Shown one piece after another: positions 10,501 through 18,828 of a DNA stretch of 64,000 nt. The stretch's first letter is position 1. Each line of letters opens with the position of its first letter. This DNA is from Mesobacillus sp. AQ2. Its GTDB lineage: Bacteria; Bacillota; Bacilli; Bacillales; Cytobacillaceae. Location of the stretch: the NCBI RefSeq assembly GCF_030122805.1, contig NZ_CP126080.1, positions 1,803,001 to 1,867,000 of the forward strand. Reading direction: 5' to 3'. The translations under genes were made by a program, and so were the position numbers. The notes under the pieces were generated by a model. It was not told where the DNA came from. It saw only the letters and a list, made by a program, of their open reading frames with translations, and did no database searches.

Positions 10501-11152
10501 GAAAGTGAAGCTTATCAAGCTGGCGATTGAAGAACTGGGAAGCGTCAATCTCGGGGCAATAGAGGAATATGAGCGAGTATCTGAGCGTTATGAATTCCTG
10601 CTGGAACAAAAGAATGACCTCCAGGAAGCAAAGGACACTCTTTTCCTTGTCATCGAGGAAATGGATCAGGAAATGAAGAAGCGTTTTGAGCAGACTTTCA
10701 CCGGCATCCGCTCCCACTTCGAACCCGTGTTCCAGGCGTTGTTCGGCGGCGGAAGAGCAGACTTGCGGCTGACCCAGCCTGAGGACCTGTTAAACACCGG
10801 GGTCGAAATTGTTGCACAGCCACCCGGGAAAAAGCTTCAGAATCTTGGGCTCCTGTCTGGCGGTGAACGTGCATTGACGGCGATCGCACTATTATTCTCC
10901 ATCCTGAAGGTACGTCCAGTCCCATTCTGTATTCTTGATGAAGTGGAAGCGGCGTTGGATGAAGCCAATGTATACCGTTTCGCCCAATACTTGAAAAAAT
11001 ACCGTGAAGAAACGCAATTTATTGTCATCACCCACCGAAAAGGTACAATGGAGGAAGCAGATGTCTTGTATGGTGTAACGATGCAGGAATCGGGCGTATC
11101 CAAGCTTGTATCCGTCCGGCTGGAGGACTCAAAAGAACTTGTGAAAATGTAA
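7586..11152 (+). CDS. smc: Chromosome partition protein SMC
   Basis: Core ATPase of the SMC-ScpAB condensin that compacts and segregates the chromosome. The 1188-aa protein has Walker A GPNGSGKS at residues 31-38, long coiled coils (about 170-500 and 670-1020), a glycine-rich hinge in the middle (containing GGAMQHIVV and GGSMTGG), the ABC signature LLSGGERAL around residue 1091, and Walker B ILDEVEAALD at about 1116-1125. The start is TTG 7586 behind AAAGGGAGAG, as homology at residue 1 demands. The length is usual for the family. Confidence 0.98.
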   Translation: MFLKRLDVVGFKSFAERISVEFVPGVTAVVGPNGSGKSNITDSIRWVLGEQSARSLRGAKMEDIIFAGSDSRKPLNFAEVTLTLDNEDQSLPLDYNEVSVTRRVYRSGDSEYLINKQNCRLKDIVDLFMDSGLGREAFSIISQGRVEEILNSKPEERRTIFEEAAGVLKYKSRKKKAESKLFETQENLNRVTDIIHELEGQVEPLKIQASIAKDYLQQKEELEQIEVALTAYEIEDLHARWEQLSRQLEQHKEDEIKQSAILQKKEAEIEKMRDQLAALDESVSDLQNVLLHASEELEKLEGRREVLKERKKNASQNKGQLEKNIEELTFSIARLEEQKAEYEKSVSELAAEAAALQKELQEKQEQLTLYSEDVELKIDSIKSDYIEVLNEQAGAKNEKIYIEQQLQQHSAKGSRLDHDNDRFVSIRDEIKEKKAEIEKRAASSQLELEEQGKLYFEEQRKLESLRSNYEKQEKTLYQAYQFLQQAKSKKEMLEEMEEDYSGFFQGVKEVLKARDTRLQGVEGAIAELIHVPKQYETAIETALGGAMQHIVVQTEENARTAIQYLKQKSFGRATFLPLSIIKGKYLAGSQLSLLSGHGAYIGTAADLIQYDQKYAEVVKNLLGNVVIARDLKGANEIAKMLQYRSRIVTLEGDVVNPGGSMTGGAVKQKSSSLLSRKGELEDLTNKLADMEEKTRTLESRVKALKADTQSSEARLEKLRKTGEELRFKQQALKGDLREVELEQKNINERLSVYDSEKTQLDSDKEKLESRLAELDDLLAKYQQTLVQFDKEIERLTELKNSNSTSKDTLVSEISDLKISLAAKKEQLSHAKEKLDSASLQADEQSGKLSVLKEDLSLLSSEMTDSSSGETQLEEAAKRKLQDKNETLKLIASRRHERLELQNRLEDQELESKELRRLQKGINEVLRDEEVKLNRLDVELDNKLAHLREEYLLSYEAAKEQYPLTIPADEARRKVKLIKLAIEELGSVNLGAIEEYERVSERYEFLLEQKNDLQEAKDTLFLVIEEMDQEMKKRFEQTFTGIRSHFEPVFQALFGGGRADLRLTQPEDLLNTGVEIVAQPPGKKLQNLGLLSGGERALTAIALLFSILKVRPVPFCILDEVEAALDEANVYRFAQYLKKYREETQFIVITHRKGTMEEADVLYGVTMQESGVSKLVSVRLEDSKELVKM

Positions 11153-11170
11153 TGAGAGAGGCGATGGACC

Positions 11171-12175
11171 GTGAGTTTTTTCAAGAAATTAAAAGAAAAA
11201 TTTACGACACAGACTGAGGGTGTCACAGAGAAATTCAGAGATGGCTTGACGAAAACGAGAGATAATTTTTCCAATAAAGTGAATGACCTGGTATCCCGTT
11301 ATCGTAAAGTCGATGAGGATTTTTTTGAGGAACTTGAAGAAATCCTCATCCAGGCGGATGTTGGATTCGAAACGGTGATGGAATTAGTCGAGGAACTGAA
11401 GAAAGAAGTGAAGCGACGCAACATCCAGGACACGAAAGAAGTCCAGGCTGTCATTTCCGAGAAACTTGTTGAAATTTATGAAAACGGATCTGAAGACGAA
11501 TCGTTCGACCTGAACATCCAGGAGGATGGATTGACTGTCATCTTGTTCGTAGGAGTCAATGGAGTCGGCAAAACCACGACCATCGGCAAGCTGGCCCATA
11601 AATTCAAGAATGAAGGAAAGAATGTCCTGCTTGCTGCAGGGGATACATTCCGTGCAGGAGCAATCGAGCAGCTTGAGGTCTGGGGAGAGCGTGTCGGGGT
11701 GGATGTCATCAAGCAGGCAGAAGGTTCCGACCCTGCGGCTGTCATGTATGATGCTGTCCAGTCTGCGAAATCCCGTAAAGCAGATATCCTGATTTGTGAT
11801 ACTGCAGGGCGTCTTCAAAACAAGGTCAATCTCATGAAAGAGCTTGAAAAGGTGAAGCGTGTCATCGAACGAGAAGTGCCGGGCGCTCCTCATGAGGTAT
11901 TGCTTGTGCTGGATGCCACTACCGGGCAGAATGCCCTGATCCAGGCCAAGACGTTCAAGGAAGCGACAGATGTCAGCGGTATCGTTCTTACCAAGCTTGA
12001 CGGTACTGCCAAGGGTGGTATCGTCCTGGCTATTCGCAATGAACTGAATATCCCGGTGAAATTTGTCGGTCTTGGAGAAAAGATGGATGACCTTCAGGAA
12101 TTCGATCCTGAAAGATATGTATATGGTCTGTTTGCTGACCTCGTCGAAGAAGAGGAAATAGCGGATGAATCTTGA
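11171..12175 (+). CDS. ftsY: Signal recognition particle receptor FtsY
   Basis: SRP receptor GTPase that docks ribosome-nascent chain-SRP complexes at the membrane. The 334-aa protein has a lysine-rich amphipathic N-terminus, the helical N domain and the G domain: GVNGVGKT (about 128-135), DTAGR (about 210), TKLDG and GLGEKMDDL. The start is GTG 11171, after GAGAGGCGATGG. It sits 18 bases after smc, in the rnc-smc-ftsY unit. Confidence 0.97.
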   Translation: MSFFKKLKEKFTTQTEGVTEKFRDGLTKTRDNFSNKVNDLVSRYRKVDEDFFEELEEILIQADVGFETVMELVEELKKEVKRRNIQDTKEVQAVISEKLVEIYENGSEDESFDLNIQEDGLTVILFVGVNGVGKTTTIGKLAHKFKNEGKNVLLAAGDTFRAGAIEQLEVWGERVGVDVIKQAEGSDPAAVMYDAVQSAKSRKADILICDTAGRLQNKVNLMKELEKVKRVIEREVPGAPHEVLLVLDATTGQNALIQAKTFKEATDVSGIVLTKLDGTAKGGIVLAIRNELNIPVKFVGLGEKMDDLQEFDPERYVYGLFADLVEEEEIADES

Positions 12176-12206
12176 TTTACAGGCAAATTGCTGTAAAGAA
12201 CTTATC

Positions 12207-12235
12207 TTGACAGGAAAGATGAACGTGTGTAAACT
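12207..12235 (+). promoter_or_regulatory. Candidate SigA promoter for ylxM-ffh
   Basis: TTGACA (12207-12212), 17-bp spacer, TAAACT (12230-12235), 40 bases upstream of ylxM. A 7-bp palindrome (TTTACAG/CTGTAAA) just before it overlaps the end of ftsY but lacks a T-run. Confidence 0.5.
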
Positions 12236-12275
12236 CTTTATGTAAAGGTATTTCACTTAACATGGGGGAATTGAA

Positions 12276-12605
12276 ATGCTTGAGAAAACGAACCGAATGA
12301 ATTATTTGTATGATTTTTATCAGGCATTGCTGACTCCAAAACAAAGCAGTTATATGGCTCTATATTATCTTGATGATTACTCTCTTGGGGAAATTGCTGA
12401 AGAGTATGATGTTAGCCGGCAGGCAGTATACGACAACATCAAACGTACTGAAGCGATGCTCGAGGAGTACGAAGAGAAGTTATTGTTGTTCGAAAAATTC
12501 CAGAAGCGAAATGAGCTGATTTCAAAAATGAAACAGCTAATGGGGGATGGCGAGAACAGCGGTGATCTAGCTGAAATGATAGCCGAGCTTGAGAAATTAG
12601 ACTAG
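12276..12605 (+). CDS. ylxM: YlxM helix-turn-helix protein, SRP-associated
   Basis: 109-aa YlxM/p13-family protein with a sigma-70 region 4-like helix-turn-helix ([21 protein letters not shown], about residues 35-56). Family members are encoded immediately upstream of ffh in Firmicutes, and in Streptococcus YlxM stimulates SRP GTPase activity. Here it is 13 bases ahead of ffh. No DNA target is known to me. Confidence 0.93.
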   Translation: MLEKTNRMNYLYDFYQALLTPKQSSYMALYYLDDYSLGEIAEEYDVSRQAVYDNIKRTEAMLEEYEEKLLLFEKFQKRNELISKMKQLMGDGENSGDLAEMIAELEKLD

Positions 12606-12618
12606 GGAGGCACATGAT

Positions 12619-13971
12619 ATGGCATTTGAAGGATTGGCCGACCGACTGCAAAATACAATGCAAAAGATCCGCGGAAAAGGCAAGGTTTCAGAAGCGGATG
12701 TAAAAGAAATGATGCGAGAGGTCCGTCTGGCGCTTCTTGAAGCCGACGTTAACTTTAAAGTTGTAAAAGACTTCGTTAAGAAGGTCACTGAAAGGGCCGT
12801 TGGCCAGGAGGTTGTAAAAAGCCTGACACCAGGCCAGCAGGTCATTAAGGTTGTTAAAGAAGAACTAACCGAGTTGATGGGCGGGGAACAAAGCAAGATT
12901 GCTGCATCCAATCGCCCGCCGACCGTCATCATGATGGTCGGGCTTCAAGGTGCAGGTAAAACGACTACAACCGGAAAGCTGGCAAATCTCCTTCGCAAGA
13001 AATATAACCGCAAGCCTTTGCTTGTAGCGGCGGATATCTACCGCCCGGCTGCCATCAAGCAGCTTGAGACACTCGGCAAACAATTGAGTATGCCGGTATT
13101 CTCACTGGGAGACCAGGTCAGTCCGGTTGAAATTGCTAAACAGGCAATTGCCAAGGCGAAGGAAGACCACAATGATTATGTCCTCATCGATACTGCGGGC
13201 CGTCTTCATGTGGATGAAAACCTGATGGATGAGCTTAAGCAGATCAAGGAGCTGTCCAAGCCGGACGAAATTTTCCTTGTTGTCGATGCGATGACAGGGC
13301 AGGATGCCGTCAATGTTGCCCAGAGTTTCAATGAGCAGCTTGGCTTGACTGGTGTCGTCCTGACGAAGCTTGACGGCGATACTCGTGGTGGTGCAGCACT
13401 TTCAATCCGTGCCGTGACCAATACGCCAATCAAATTTGTTGGTCTTGGTGAAAAACTTGATGCACTGGAAGCATTCCACCCTGAAAGGATGGCATCCAGA
13501 ATCCTTGGCATGGGTGATGTCCTTACTCTGATCGAGAAGGCCCAGGCTAACGTCGATGAAGAAAAAGCGAAAGAGCTCGAGAAAAAAATGCGTACAGCAT
13601 CATTTACCCTTGATGACTTCCTGGATCAGCTTGGCCAGGTAAGGAAGATGGGGCCGCTGGATGAAATCCTGAAAATGATGCCTGGTGCAAATAAAATCAA
13701 GGGCATGAACAATCTTCAAATCGACGAGAAACAAATCTCGCATGTTGAGGCAATCATCCAATCGATGACGGCTAATGAAAAAACTCATCCTGAAATCATC
13801 AATGCCAACAGGCGCAAAAGGATCGCGAAAGGAAGCGGGACCTCCATCCAGGAAGTCAACCGCCTGCTCAAGCAATTCGAAGACATGAAAAAGATGATGA
13901 AACAGATGACGAACATGCAGCAAAAAGGCAAGAAAAAAGGCGGATTCAAGCTTCCGTTCAACCCTTTTTAA
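12619..13971 (+). CDS. ffh: Signal recognition particle protein Ffh
   Basis: GTPase and signal-peptide-binding subunit of SRP. The NG domain carries GLQGAGKT (about residues 108-115), DTAGRLH and TKLDGDTRGG. The C-terminal methionine-rich M domain (about 300-450, with MKKMMKQMTNMQ) binds signal peptides and 6S/4.5S RNA. Ribosome site AGGGAGG, ATG at 12619. The 450-aa length is normal. The SRP RNA gene itself is not in this window. Confidence 0.98.
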   Translation: MAFEGLADRLQNTMQKIRGKGKVSEADVKEMMREVRLALLEADVNFKVVKDFVKKVTERAVGQEVVKSLTPGQQVIKVVKEELTELMGGEQSKIAASNRPPTVIMMVGLQGAGKTTTTGKLANLLRKKYNRKPLLVAADIYRPAAIKQLETLGKQLSMPVFSLGDQVSPVEIAKQAIAKAKEDHNDYVLIDTAGRLHVDENLMDELKQIKELSKPDEIFLVVDAMTGQDAVNVAQSFNEQLGLTGVVLTKLDGDTRGGAALSIRAVTNTPIKFVGLGEKLDALEAFHPERMASRILGMGDVLTLIEKAQANVDEEKAKELEKKMRTASFTLDDFLDQLGQVRKMGPLDEILKMMPGANKIKGMNNLQIDEKQISHVEAIIQSMTANEKTHPEIINANRRKRIAKGSGTSIQEVNRLLKQFEDMKKMMKQMTNMQQKGKKKGGFKLPFNPF

Positions 13972-14080
13972 CTTGTAAAATCAGGTATTTTCAGTCTGTA
14001 AAGAAAAAACCCTTTACAAGCTGTTTTCTATTTGGTATTATTCTATCTTGTGTGAAACTATTCGGAGGTGCTTATTTAAA

Positions 14081-14353
14081 ATGGCAGTAAAAATTCGTTT
14101 AAAACGTATGGGAGCTAAAAAATCTCCTTTCTATCGTATTGTAGTAGCTGATTCCCGTTCACCACGTGACGGCCGTTTCATCGAGTCTGTAGGAACTTAC
14201 AACCCAGTTGCTCAACCAGCAGTGGTTGAACTTAACGAAGAGTTGGTTCTTAAGTGGTTGAACGACGGAGCTAAACCATCTGATACAGTGCGTAACTTGT
14301 TCTCTAAGCAAGGTATCATGGAAAAATTCCACAACGCAAAGCTTAGCAAGTAA
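14081..14353 (+). CDS. rpsP: 30S ribosomal protein S16
   Basis: 90-aa S16 beginning [20 protein letters not shown], the family N-terminal signature. ATG 14081 has CGGAGGTG upstream; the longer in-frame start at 14048 lacks homology. Codons are biased towards those of highly expressed genes. A hairpin (about 13995-14026, TGTAAAG/CTTTACA core) sits between ffh and rpsP without a T-run. It is co-transcribed with khpA two bases downstream. Confidence 0.98.
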   Translation: MAVKIRLKRMGAKKSPFYRIVVADSRSPRDGRFIESVGTYNPVAQPAVVELNEELVLKWLNDGAKPSDTVRNLFSKQGIMEKFHNAKLSK

Positions 14354-14355
14354 TT

Positions 14356-14598
14356 GTGGACACGCCCATGAAAGAATTAATTGAGACGATCGTGAAACCC
14401 CTTGTTGATTTTCCGGAAGATGTTCATGTGAATGAACATGAAGAGGATCAGCGCGTAACCTATAAGCTTTCCGTCAACAAAAGTGATATGGGCAAAGTAA
14501 TTGGAAAGCAGGGCCGCGTTGCAAAGGCGATTCGAACAGTAGTCTATGCAGCAGGATCATCACAGCAAAAGAAGATTTTCTTGGAAATCGTCGAATAA
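14356..14598 (+). CDS. khpA: KH-domain RNA-binding protein KhpA (YlqC)
   Basis: 80-aa single type II KH domain protein with the RNA-contacting GxxG loop in VIGKQGRVAKAIR. It is the partner of KhpB (Jag) in RNA binding and, in pneumococcus, control of cell elongation. The GTG start at 14356 gives the usual family length; ATG 14368 is an alternative. It is two bases behind rpsP and followed by a strong terminator. Confidence 0.92.
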   Translation: MDTPMKELIETIVKPLVDFPEDVHVNEHEEDQRVTYKLSVNKSDMGKVIGKQGRVAKAIRTVVYAAGSSQQKKIFLEIVE

Positions 14599-14646
14599 CA
14601 ATCAGCTGCGCAAGCAGAAGGTAGATAACTCTATATGATTGTTCTA

Positions 14647-14674
14647 AAAGGGAGGGGTAACCCTCCTTTTTTTT
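14647..14674 (+). terminator. Rho-independent terminator after khpA
   Basis: Stem GGAGGG (14651-14656), loop GTAA, stem CCCTCC (14661-14666), followed by eight T and preceded by AAAAG. Confidence 0.93.
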
Positions 14675-14708
14675 GTAGATTAAAAATGTGTAAAATTAAC
14701 TTCGAGAA

Positions 14709-14830
14709 TTGTCCAGCTCCAGCGCCTAGCCCCTCGAGACGTTTCGGTCCGCCCATTGAAGTCAAAGAACGACTTCAACGGTCGGCCCTCCAACGCTTGT
14801 CGCGGCTGACCAAGGCGCTTACGCTTTTCT
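14709..14830. repeat. Dispersed Bacillus intergenic repeat (family A), short copy
   Basis: Begins TTGTCCAGCTCCAGCGCC and ends AAGGCGCTTACGCTTTTCT, the known ends of a repeat scattered between genes in Bacillaceae; AGCGCC near the start and GGCGCT near the end are inverted. The centre is a hairpin, TTGAAGTC (14756-14763), loop AAAGAAC, GACTTCAA (14771-14778). A 243-bp copy lies at 27508-27750. No ORF is conserved between the copies. With the khpA terminator and the ylqD promoter it fills the 354-bp khpA-ylqD gap. Confidence 0.75.
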
Positions 14831-14862
14831 AAATTTGTAAAAATTACGGTATAATAAATACT

Positions 14863-14871
14863 TGATATAAT
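14863..14871 (+). promoter_or_regulatory. Extended -10 promoter for ylqD-rimM-trmD
   Basis: TGATATAAT is a perfect extended -10 (TGnTATAAT). The -35 side is weak (TTACGG, 16-bp spacing), which extended -10 promoters tolerate. It lies right behind the family A repeat and about 80 bases before ylqD. Confidence 0.55.
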
Positions 14872-14952
14872 AGTGACCACAAGGATTAAGGTGATCTGTG
14901 ACCAGTAGTTGGAGAAATGCTGTTAACAGGTGGGCTTTAAGGAGGGAATGCT

Positions 14953-15345
14953 TTGAAGGTACTGCAAACGATCATTGTCAAACAGGTACTTACGGAAGAA
15001 AGCAAGGGAAAAATCCACCAAAAATACCACTCCAGAAAGCTTCAGCTGCAGAAAGAATGCGATCAACTGAGATTTGAACTGAAGAAGCTAGAAAAGTCTA
15101 AAAAGTTTTCACCTGAAACATTGAAAAAGCATTTTGAACAAGAAATAAAAGTCCATAAAGAAAAAATCAAGCTCCTGGATTTTCAAATAGAACAACTACA
15201 TATTCTTCCGCTTGGGAGTGAAATTAAAGAAACAGAGCTTCAAGGGATTGTTGATGTGAATATAGGCGACCAGTGGGATGAGTTTCTTTCAGGTAAGACG
15301 ATAATTGTAAAAGATGGCATCGTGACCGAAATACGCGAGAGGTGA
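14953..15345 (+). CDS. ylqD: YlqD family protein, function unknown
   Basis: 130-aa soluble protein of the YlqD family. Residues about 20-85 are a highly charged coiled coil (repeated [19 protein letters not shown]), followed by a small beta-rich C-terminal part ([25 protein letters not shown]). TTG start at 14953 with GGAGGG six bases upstream. It is 7 bases before rimM in an rRNA/tRNA-maturation operon, which hints at a ribosome-related role, but none is established. Confidence 0.88.
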   Translation: MKVLQTIIVKQVLTEESKGKIHQKYHSRKLQLQKECDQLRFELKKLEKSKKFSPETLKKHFEQEIKVHKEKIKLLDFQIEQLHILPLGSEIKETELQGIVDVNIGDQWDEFLSGKTIIVKDGIVTEIRER

Positions 15346-15352
15346 TCGAATA

Positions 15353-15871
15353 ATGGAGAAATTTTTTAATGTCGGAAAGATTGTCAACACTCATGGAATC
15401 CGGGGCGAGGTAAGGGTGATCTCGAGGACTGACTTTCCAGAAGAGCGTTATAAAATAGGCAACACACTATTTTTATTCATGCCTGGTTCAAAGGATCCCG
15501 AGGAATTGGTCGTAAAAAGCCACAGGACTCATAAGAATTTCAATCTGCTGACATTTGAAGGTTTCGATAATGTCAATCAGGTTGAAAGGATGAGGGGCGG
15601 TATCCTCAAGGTTCCTGAGACACAGCGCGGCGAATTGGAGGAAGGCGAGTTCTATTTCCAGGATATTATCGGCTGCACAATGATGACCGTCGATGGTGAA
15701 GAACTTGGCAAGGTAATTGAAATCCTTACACCAGGTGCCAATGATGTATGGGTGGTAAAGGGAGAGAAAGGCAAGGAAATCCTGATTCCGTATATTGAGG
15801 ACATTGTGAAAAAAGTTGACGTCAAGGAAAAGATGATTGTGATTGAGCCTATGGAAGGGCTTCTCTCATGA
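15353..15871 (+). CDS. rimM: Ribosome maturation factor RimM
   Basis: 16S rRNA processing and 30S assembly factor that binds S19. 172 aa: the N-terminal RimM beta-barrel starts [18 protein letters not shown], and the C-terminal PRC-barrel includes [10 protein letters not shown] and [13 protein letters not shown]. The gene overlaps trmD by four bases (ATGA), the widespread rimM-trmD coupling. Confidence 0.97.
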   Translation: MEKFFNVGKIVNTHGIRGEVRVISRTDFPEERYKIGNTLFLFMPGSKDPEELVVKSHRTHKNFNLLTFEGFDNVNQVERMRGGILKVPETQRGELEEGEFYFQDIIGCTMMTVDGEELGKVIEILTPGANDVWVVKGEKGKEILIPYIEDIVKKVDVKEKMIVIEPMEGLLS

Positions 15872-16611
15872 TGAATATCGATGTCCTTTCTATTTTTCCA
15901 GAAATGTTCGAGGGCGTATTTGGCCATTCGATCTTGAAAAAGGCTTCTGAAAAAGGAGCTGCACAGTACAATGTCGTCAATTTCCGGGACTTTGCTGATA
16001 ACAAACATCAGACAGTCGATGATTATCCATATGGCGGCGGTGCTGGCATGGTGTTAAAGCCACAGCCAATTTTCGATGCGGTATCTGATTTGAAAGAACA
16101 GGCAAAAAGCACTTCGCCAAGAGTGATCCTGATGTGTCCCCAGGGGGAAAGGTACACACAGAAGAAAGCTGAAGAACTGGCGAAGGAAGAACATTTAATA
16201 TTCATCTGCGGACATTATGAAGGTTATGACGAACGCATCCGTGAGCATGTCATCACCGATGAAATTTCGATCGGCGATTATGTCCTCACAGGCGGCGAGC
16301 TCGGGGCAATGGTCGTGATCGACAGCGTTGTACGACTGCTTCCGGGTGTACTGGGCAGTGAAGAGTCCCATATCCAGGATTCTTTCAGCACAGGCCTGCT
16401 CGAGCACCCACACTATACCAGACCGGCCGACTTCCGTGGGATGAAGGTTCCGGATGTCCTTGTTTCAGGCAATCATAAGCTGATTGAAGAGTGGAGGATG
16501 AAGGAAAGCCTGAGAAGGACGCTGAGCCGGAGACCTGATCTTCTTGAAGAAGCAGACTTGACACATCAGCAAAAAAAATGGCTGGATGAACTGATAAAAC
16601 TTAATGAATAA
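15868..16611 (+). CDS. trmD: tRNA (guanine-N1)-methyltransferase TrmD
   Basis: Methylates G37 of tRNAs, preventing +1 frameshifting. SPOUT-fold enzyme of 247 aa with [11 protein letters not shown], the AdoMet-binding trefoil-knot segment [22 protein letters not shown], and the C-terminal HPHYTRP motif. ATG 15868 overlaps the rimM stop; ATG 15871 is equally possible. Confidence 0.97.
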   Translation: MMNIDVLSIFPEMFEGVFGHSILKKASEKGAAQYNVVNFRDFADNKHQTVDDYPYGGGAGMVLKPQPIFDAVSDLKEQAKSTSPRVILMCPQGERYTQKKAEELAKEEHLIFICGHYEGYDERIREHVITDEISIGDYVLTGGELGAMVVIDSVVRLLPGVLGSEESHIQDSFSTGLLEHPHYTRPADFRGMKVPDVLVSGNHKLIEEWRMKESLRRTLSRRPDLLEEADLTHQQKKWLDELIKLNE

Positions 16612-16613
16612 TA

Positions 16614-16642
16614 TTGCAGTCAGTCCCTGTTTATGTTAAGAT
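16614..16642 (+). promoter_or_regulatory. SigA promoter of rplS with extended -10
   Basis: TTGCAG (16614-16619), 17-bp spacer, TAAGAT (16637-16642) preceded by TGT, giving an extended -10. It starts just after the trmD stop and lies about 100 bases before rplS, so L19 can be made independently of rimM-trmD. Confidence 0.65.
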
Positions 16643-16648
16643 ACTTCT

Positions 16649-16741
16649 TGTGGCTAAAAGCAATCGTGCTTTTTGCTGCTTATAACAATGTTCCGCTGCA
16701 AAGAAAGTGTGCAAGAGCATTCGTGGGAGGAGATGAAAACG
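16649..16741 (+). ncRNA. Putative L19 (rplS) autoregulatory leader
   Basis: The untranslated stretch between the rplS promoter and start ends with GCATTCGTGGGAGGAG, where conserved-looking leader bases run into the ribosome site. Bacillus L19 leaders known in Rfam lie exactly here and regulate rplS by binding L19. I recognise the position and the 3' motif; I have not matched it to the covariance model. Confidence 0.6.
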
Positions 16742-17086
16742 ATGCAACAATTAATCGAAGAAATCACAAAAGCACAACTTCGCACTGATCTTCCATCTTT
16801 CCGTCCTGGTGACACAGTACGTGTACACGTTAAGGTTGTCGAAGGAACTCGTGAACGTATCCAGTTGTTTGAAGGTGTAGTGATTAAGCGTCGTGGTGGT
16901 GGAATCAGCGAAACTTTTACAGTTCGTAAGATTTCTTACGGAGTAGGCGTTGAGCGTACTTTCCCTGTTAACACACCAAAAATTGCGAAGCTTGAAGTTA
17001 TCCGCCGCGGTAAAGTCCGCCGTGCGAAACTTTACTACCTGCGTAACCTGCGTGGTAAAAAAGCTCGTATCAAAGAAATTCGATAA
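16742..17086 (+). CDS. rplS: 50S ribosomal protein L19
   Basis: 114-aa L19 at the 30S-50S interface, with [16 protein letters not shown] near the N-terminus and a basic C-terminus ([20 protein letters not shown]). ATG 16742 is nine bases after AGGAG; the upstream ATG at 16733 overlaps that ribosome site and is unlikely. Codon use is that of highly expressed genes. A strong terminator follows 12 bases later. Confidence 0.98.
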   Translation: MQQLIEEITKAQLRTDLPSFRPGDTVRVHVKVVEGTRERIQLFEGVVIKRRGGGISETFTVRKISYGVGVERTFPVNTPKIAKLEVIRRGKVRRAKLYYLRNLRGKKARIKEIR

Positions 17087-17097
17087 GAATGAATGTC

Positions 17098-17129
17098 AAA
17101 AAGGAGCTTGCCTAGCCAAGCTCCTTTTT
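17098..17129 (+). terminator. Rho-independent terminator after rplS
   Basis: AAAAAGGAGCTTG (17098-17110), loop CCTAGC, CAAGCTCCTTTTT (17117-17129): a perfect 13-bp stem with A and T flanks. Confidence 0.96.
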
Positions 17130-17188
17130 CATTACAAAATGCCAGTTTGAAAATTTATTTTAAAAAATCACCGCCCATCGTGTTTATC

Positions 17189-17218
17189 TTGACTGACTTA
17201 TGTAAAATAAAGTTATGT
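17189..17218 (+). promoter_or_regulatory. Candidate promoter for lepB
   Basis: TTGACT (17189-17194) with TTATGT (17213-17218) at 18 bp. It is in the right place after the rplS terminator, but the -10 is poor. Confidence 0.35.
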
Positions 17219-17255
17219 ACCTAAACTACATTTATTTTGGAATGGTGGGAAAAGA

Positions 17256-17810
17256 ATGGCCGAAAAAAAGAAGAATGAACTATGGGAATGGACGAAGGCA
17301 CTGCTGATTGCTGTCGTGCTCGCAGCTGTGATCCGATACTTTTTATTTGCCCCAATCGTAGTGGACGGATTATCGATGATGCCGACTCTCCATGACCAGG
17401 ACAGGATGATCGTAAATAAGCTGAGCTATAAAGTAGGCGAGCCTGAAAGATTCGATATCATTGTCTTTCATGCCCCAGAGAATAAAGATTACATAAAAAG
17501 GGTCATCGGCCTTCCAGGCGATAAAATAGAATACAAAAATGACACGCTGTATGTGAATGGCAAAGCATACGAAGAACCATACTTGGAAGAATATAAAAAA
17601 CAGGTTATTGATGGGCCGCTGACAGACCCATTTACGCTGGAAGAGAAGATTGGCAGTGAAACAGTCCCTGAAGGCCATCTTTTCGTCATGGGCGATAACC
17701 GCCGTTTCAGCAAGGACAGCCGTCACATAGGTACTGTTCCATTCGAAAAGGTACTGGGAAAAACAAACGTCATTTACTGGCCGGTTGAGGATATCCGCAC
17801 AATAGACTAG
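17256..17810 (+). CDS. lepB: Type I signal peptidase
   Basis: Membrane-bound signal peptidase of the SipS type that removes signal peptides from exported proteins. 184 aa: one N-terminal membrane segment (about residues 13-34) precedes the catalytic Ser40 in GLSMMPTL; the general base is Lys81 in YIKRVIGLPGD; box E is MGDNRRFSKDSR. B. subtilis has no signal peptidase at this spot, but other Bacillus groups place one between rplS and rbgA. It is a single gene with its own candidate promoter. Confidence 0.95.
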   Translation: MAEKKKNELWEWTKALLIAVVLAAVIRYFLFAPIVVDGLSMMPTLHDQDRMIVNKLSYKVGEPERFDIIVFHAPENKDYIKRVIGLPGDKIEYKNDTLYVNGKAYEEPYLEEYKKQVIDGPLTDPFTLEEKIGSETVPEGHLFVMGDNRRFSKDSRHIGTVPFEKVLGKTNVIYWPVEDIRTID

Positions 17811-17862
17811 TCCATGAACTGCCGCCGTATTGAAAGATGTAAACAGATAGGAGGTGGCTGCT

Positions 17863-18750
17863 TTGACGATCCAATGGTTTCCTGGCCATATGGCCAAGGC
17901 TCGCAGAGAGGTCACGGAAAAACTAAAGCTTGTCGATGTCATATTTGAACTGGTGGATGCCAGGATTCCATACTCATCCAGAAATCCGATGATTGATGAA
18001 ATTATCCAGCATAAGCCAAGAATAGTTTTATTGAACAAAGCAGATATGGCCGACAAAGCTGTCACCGATGAGTGGCTGCGCTATTATCGCGAAAAAGGGA
18101 TTACTGCACTTGCAATCAACTCGCAGGCCGGGACAGGCTTAAAGCAAATTGTCCAGGAATCAAAGGCCCTGCTTAAGGATAAACTTGACCGCTTAAAGTC
18201 TAAAGGAGTCAAGCCAAGAGCGATTCGGGCGATGATTGTCGGGATTCCGAACGCGGGGAAGTCGACATTGATCAACCGTCTTGCCGGGAAAAATATAGCC
18301 CAGACCGGGAACAGGCCGGGTGTGACGAAAGCACAGCAGTGGATCAAGGTAGGAAAGGAACTTGAACTCCTTGATACTCCGGGTATCCTCTGGCCAAAGT
18401 TTGAGGATCAGGAGGTAGGGACCAAGCTCGCTATAACAGGGGCTATCAAGGATACCATCCTCAATCTTCAGGATTTAACCGTATATGCTTTAAGGTTTTT
18501 AGAAAAGTATTACCCTGAGCGGCTGCAGGAGAGGTACAAGCTTTCCTCGCTCCCTGTGGATATCGTTGAGCTTTTCGACGAGATTGGCGATTTCCGGGGC
18601 TGCAGAATGCCTGGCGGTTATGTAGACTATGATAAAGTCGCTGAATTGGTAATTCGGGAAATACGCACAGAAAAATTAGGTCCTCTCTCCTTTGAAAGGC
18701 CTCAAGACCTGTTGAGGGATGAAGATGCAGATAAACAAGAAGAAAATTGA
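17863..18750 (+). CDS. rbgA: Ribosome biogenesis GTPase RbgA (YlqF)
   Basis: Essential GTPase for late 50S assembly. It has circularly permuted G motifs: G4 NKAD (about residue 56) comes before G1 GIPNAGKST (about 127-135) and G3 DTPG. TTG 17863 gives [16 protein letters not shown], identical to the family N-terminus, with GGAGGTG six bases upstream; the in-frame GTG at 17854 lies on that ribosome site. 295 aa, slightly longer than B. subtilis through a charged tail. The terminator overlaps the stop codon. Confidence 0.97.
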   Translation: MTIQWFPGHMAKARREVTEKLKLVDVIFELVDARIPYSSRNPMIDEIIQHKPRIVLLNKADMADKAVTDEWLRYYREKGITALAINSQAGTGLKQIVQESKALLKDKLDRLKSKGVKPRAIRAMIVGIPNAGKSTLINRLAGKNIAQTGNRPGVTKAQQWIKVGKELELLDTPGILWPKFEDQEVGTKLAITGAIKDTILNLQDLTVYALRFLEKYYPERLQERYKLSSLPVDIVELFDEIGDFRGCRMPGGYVDYDKVAELVIREIRTEKLGPLSFERPQDLLRDEDADKQEEN

Positions 18751-18779
18751 AGGTCCTGATTCCAGGACCTTTATTTTTC
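18750..18779 (+). terminator. Rho-independent terminator after rbgA
   Basis: AAGGTCCTG (18750-18758), loop ATTC, CAGGACCTT (18763-18771) and a T-rich tail. The stem begins at the last base of the rbgA stop codon. Confidence 0.93.
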
Positions 18780-18828
18780 TTTCTTCTTGCCGATACATAA
18801 TAAAGAACATAACTAGGGGAAATAGGAT

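Noticed and set aside
12174..12197. Perfect palindrome TTTACAG/CTGTAAA after ftsY as a terminator.
   Set aside because: No T-run follows; only a weak hairpin.
14635..14832. 65-codon + strand ORF after khpA.
   Set aside because: It runs through a terminator and the family A repeat; no ribosome site or recognisable product.
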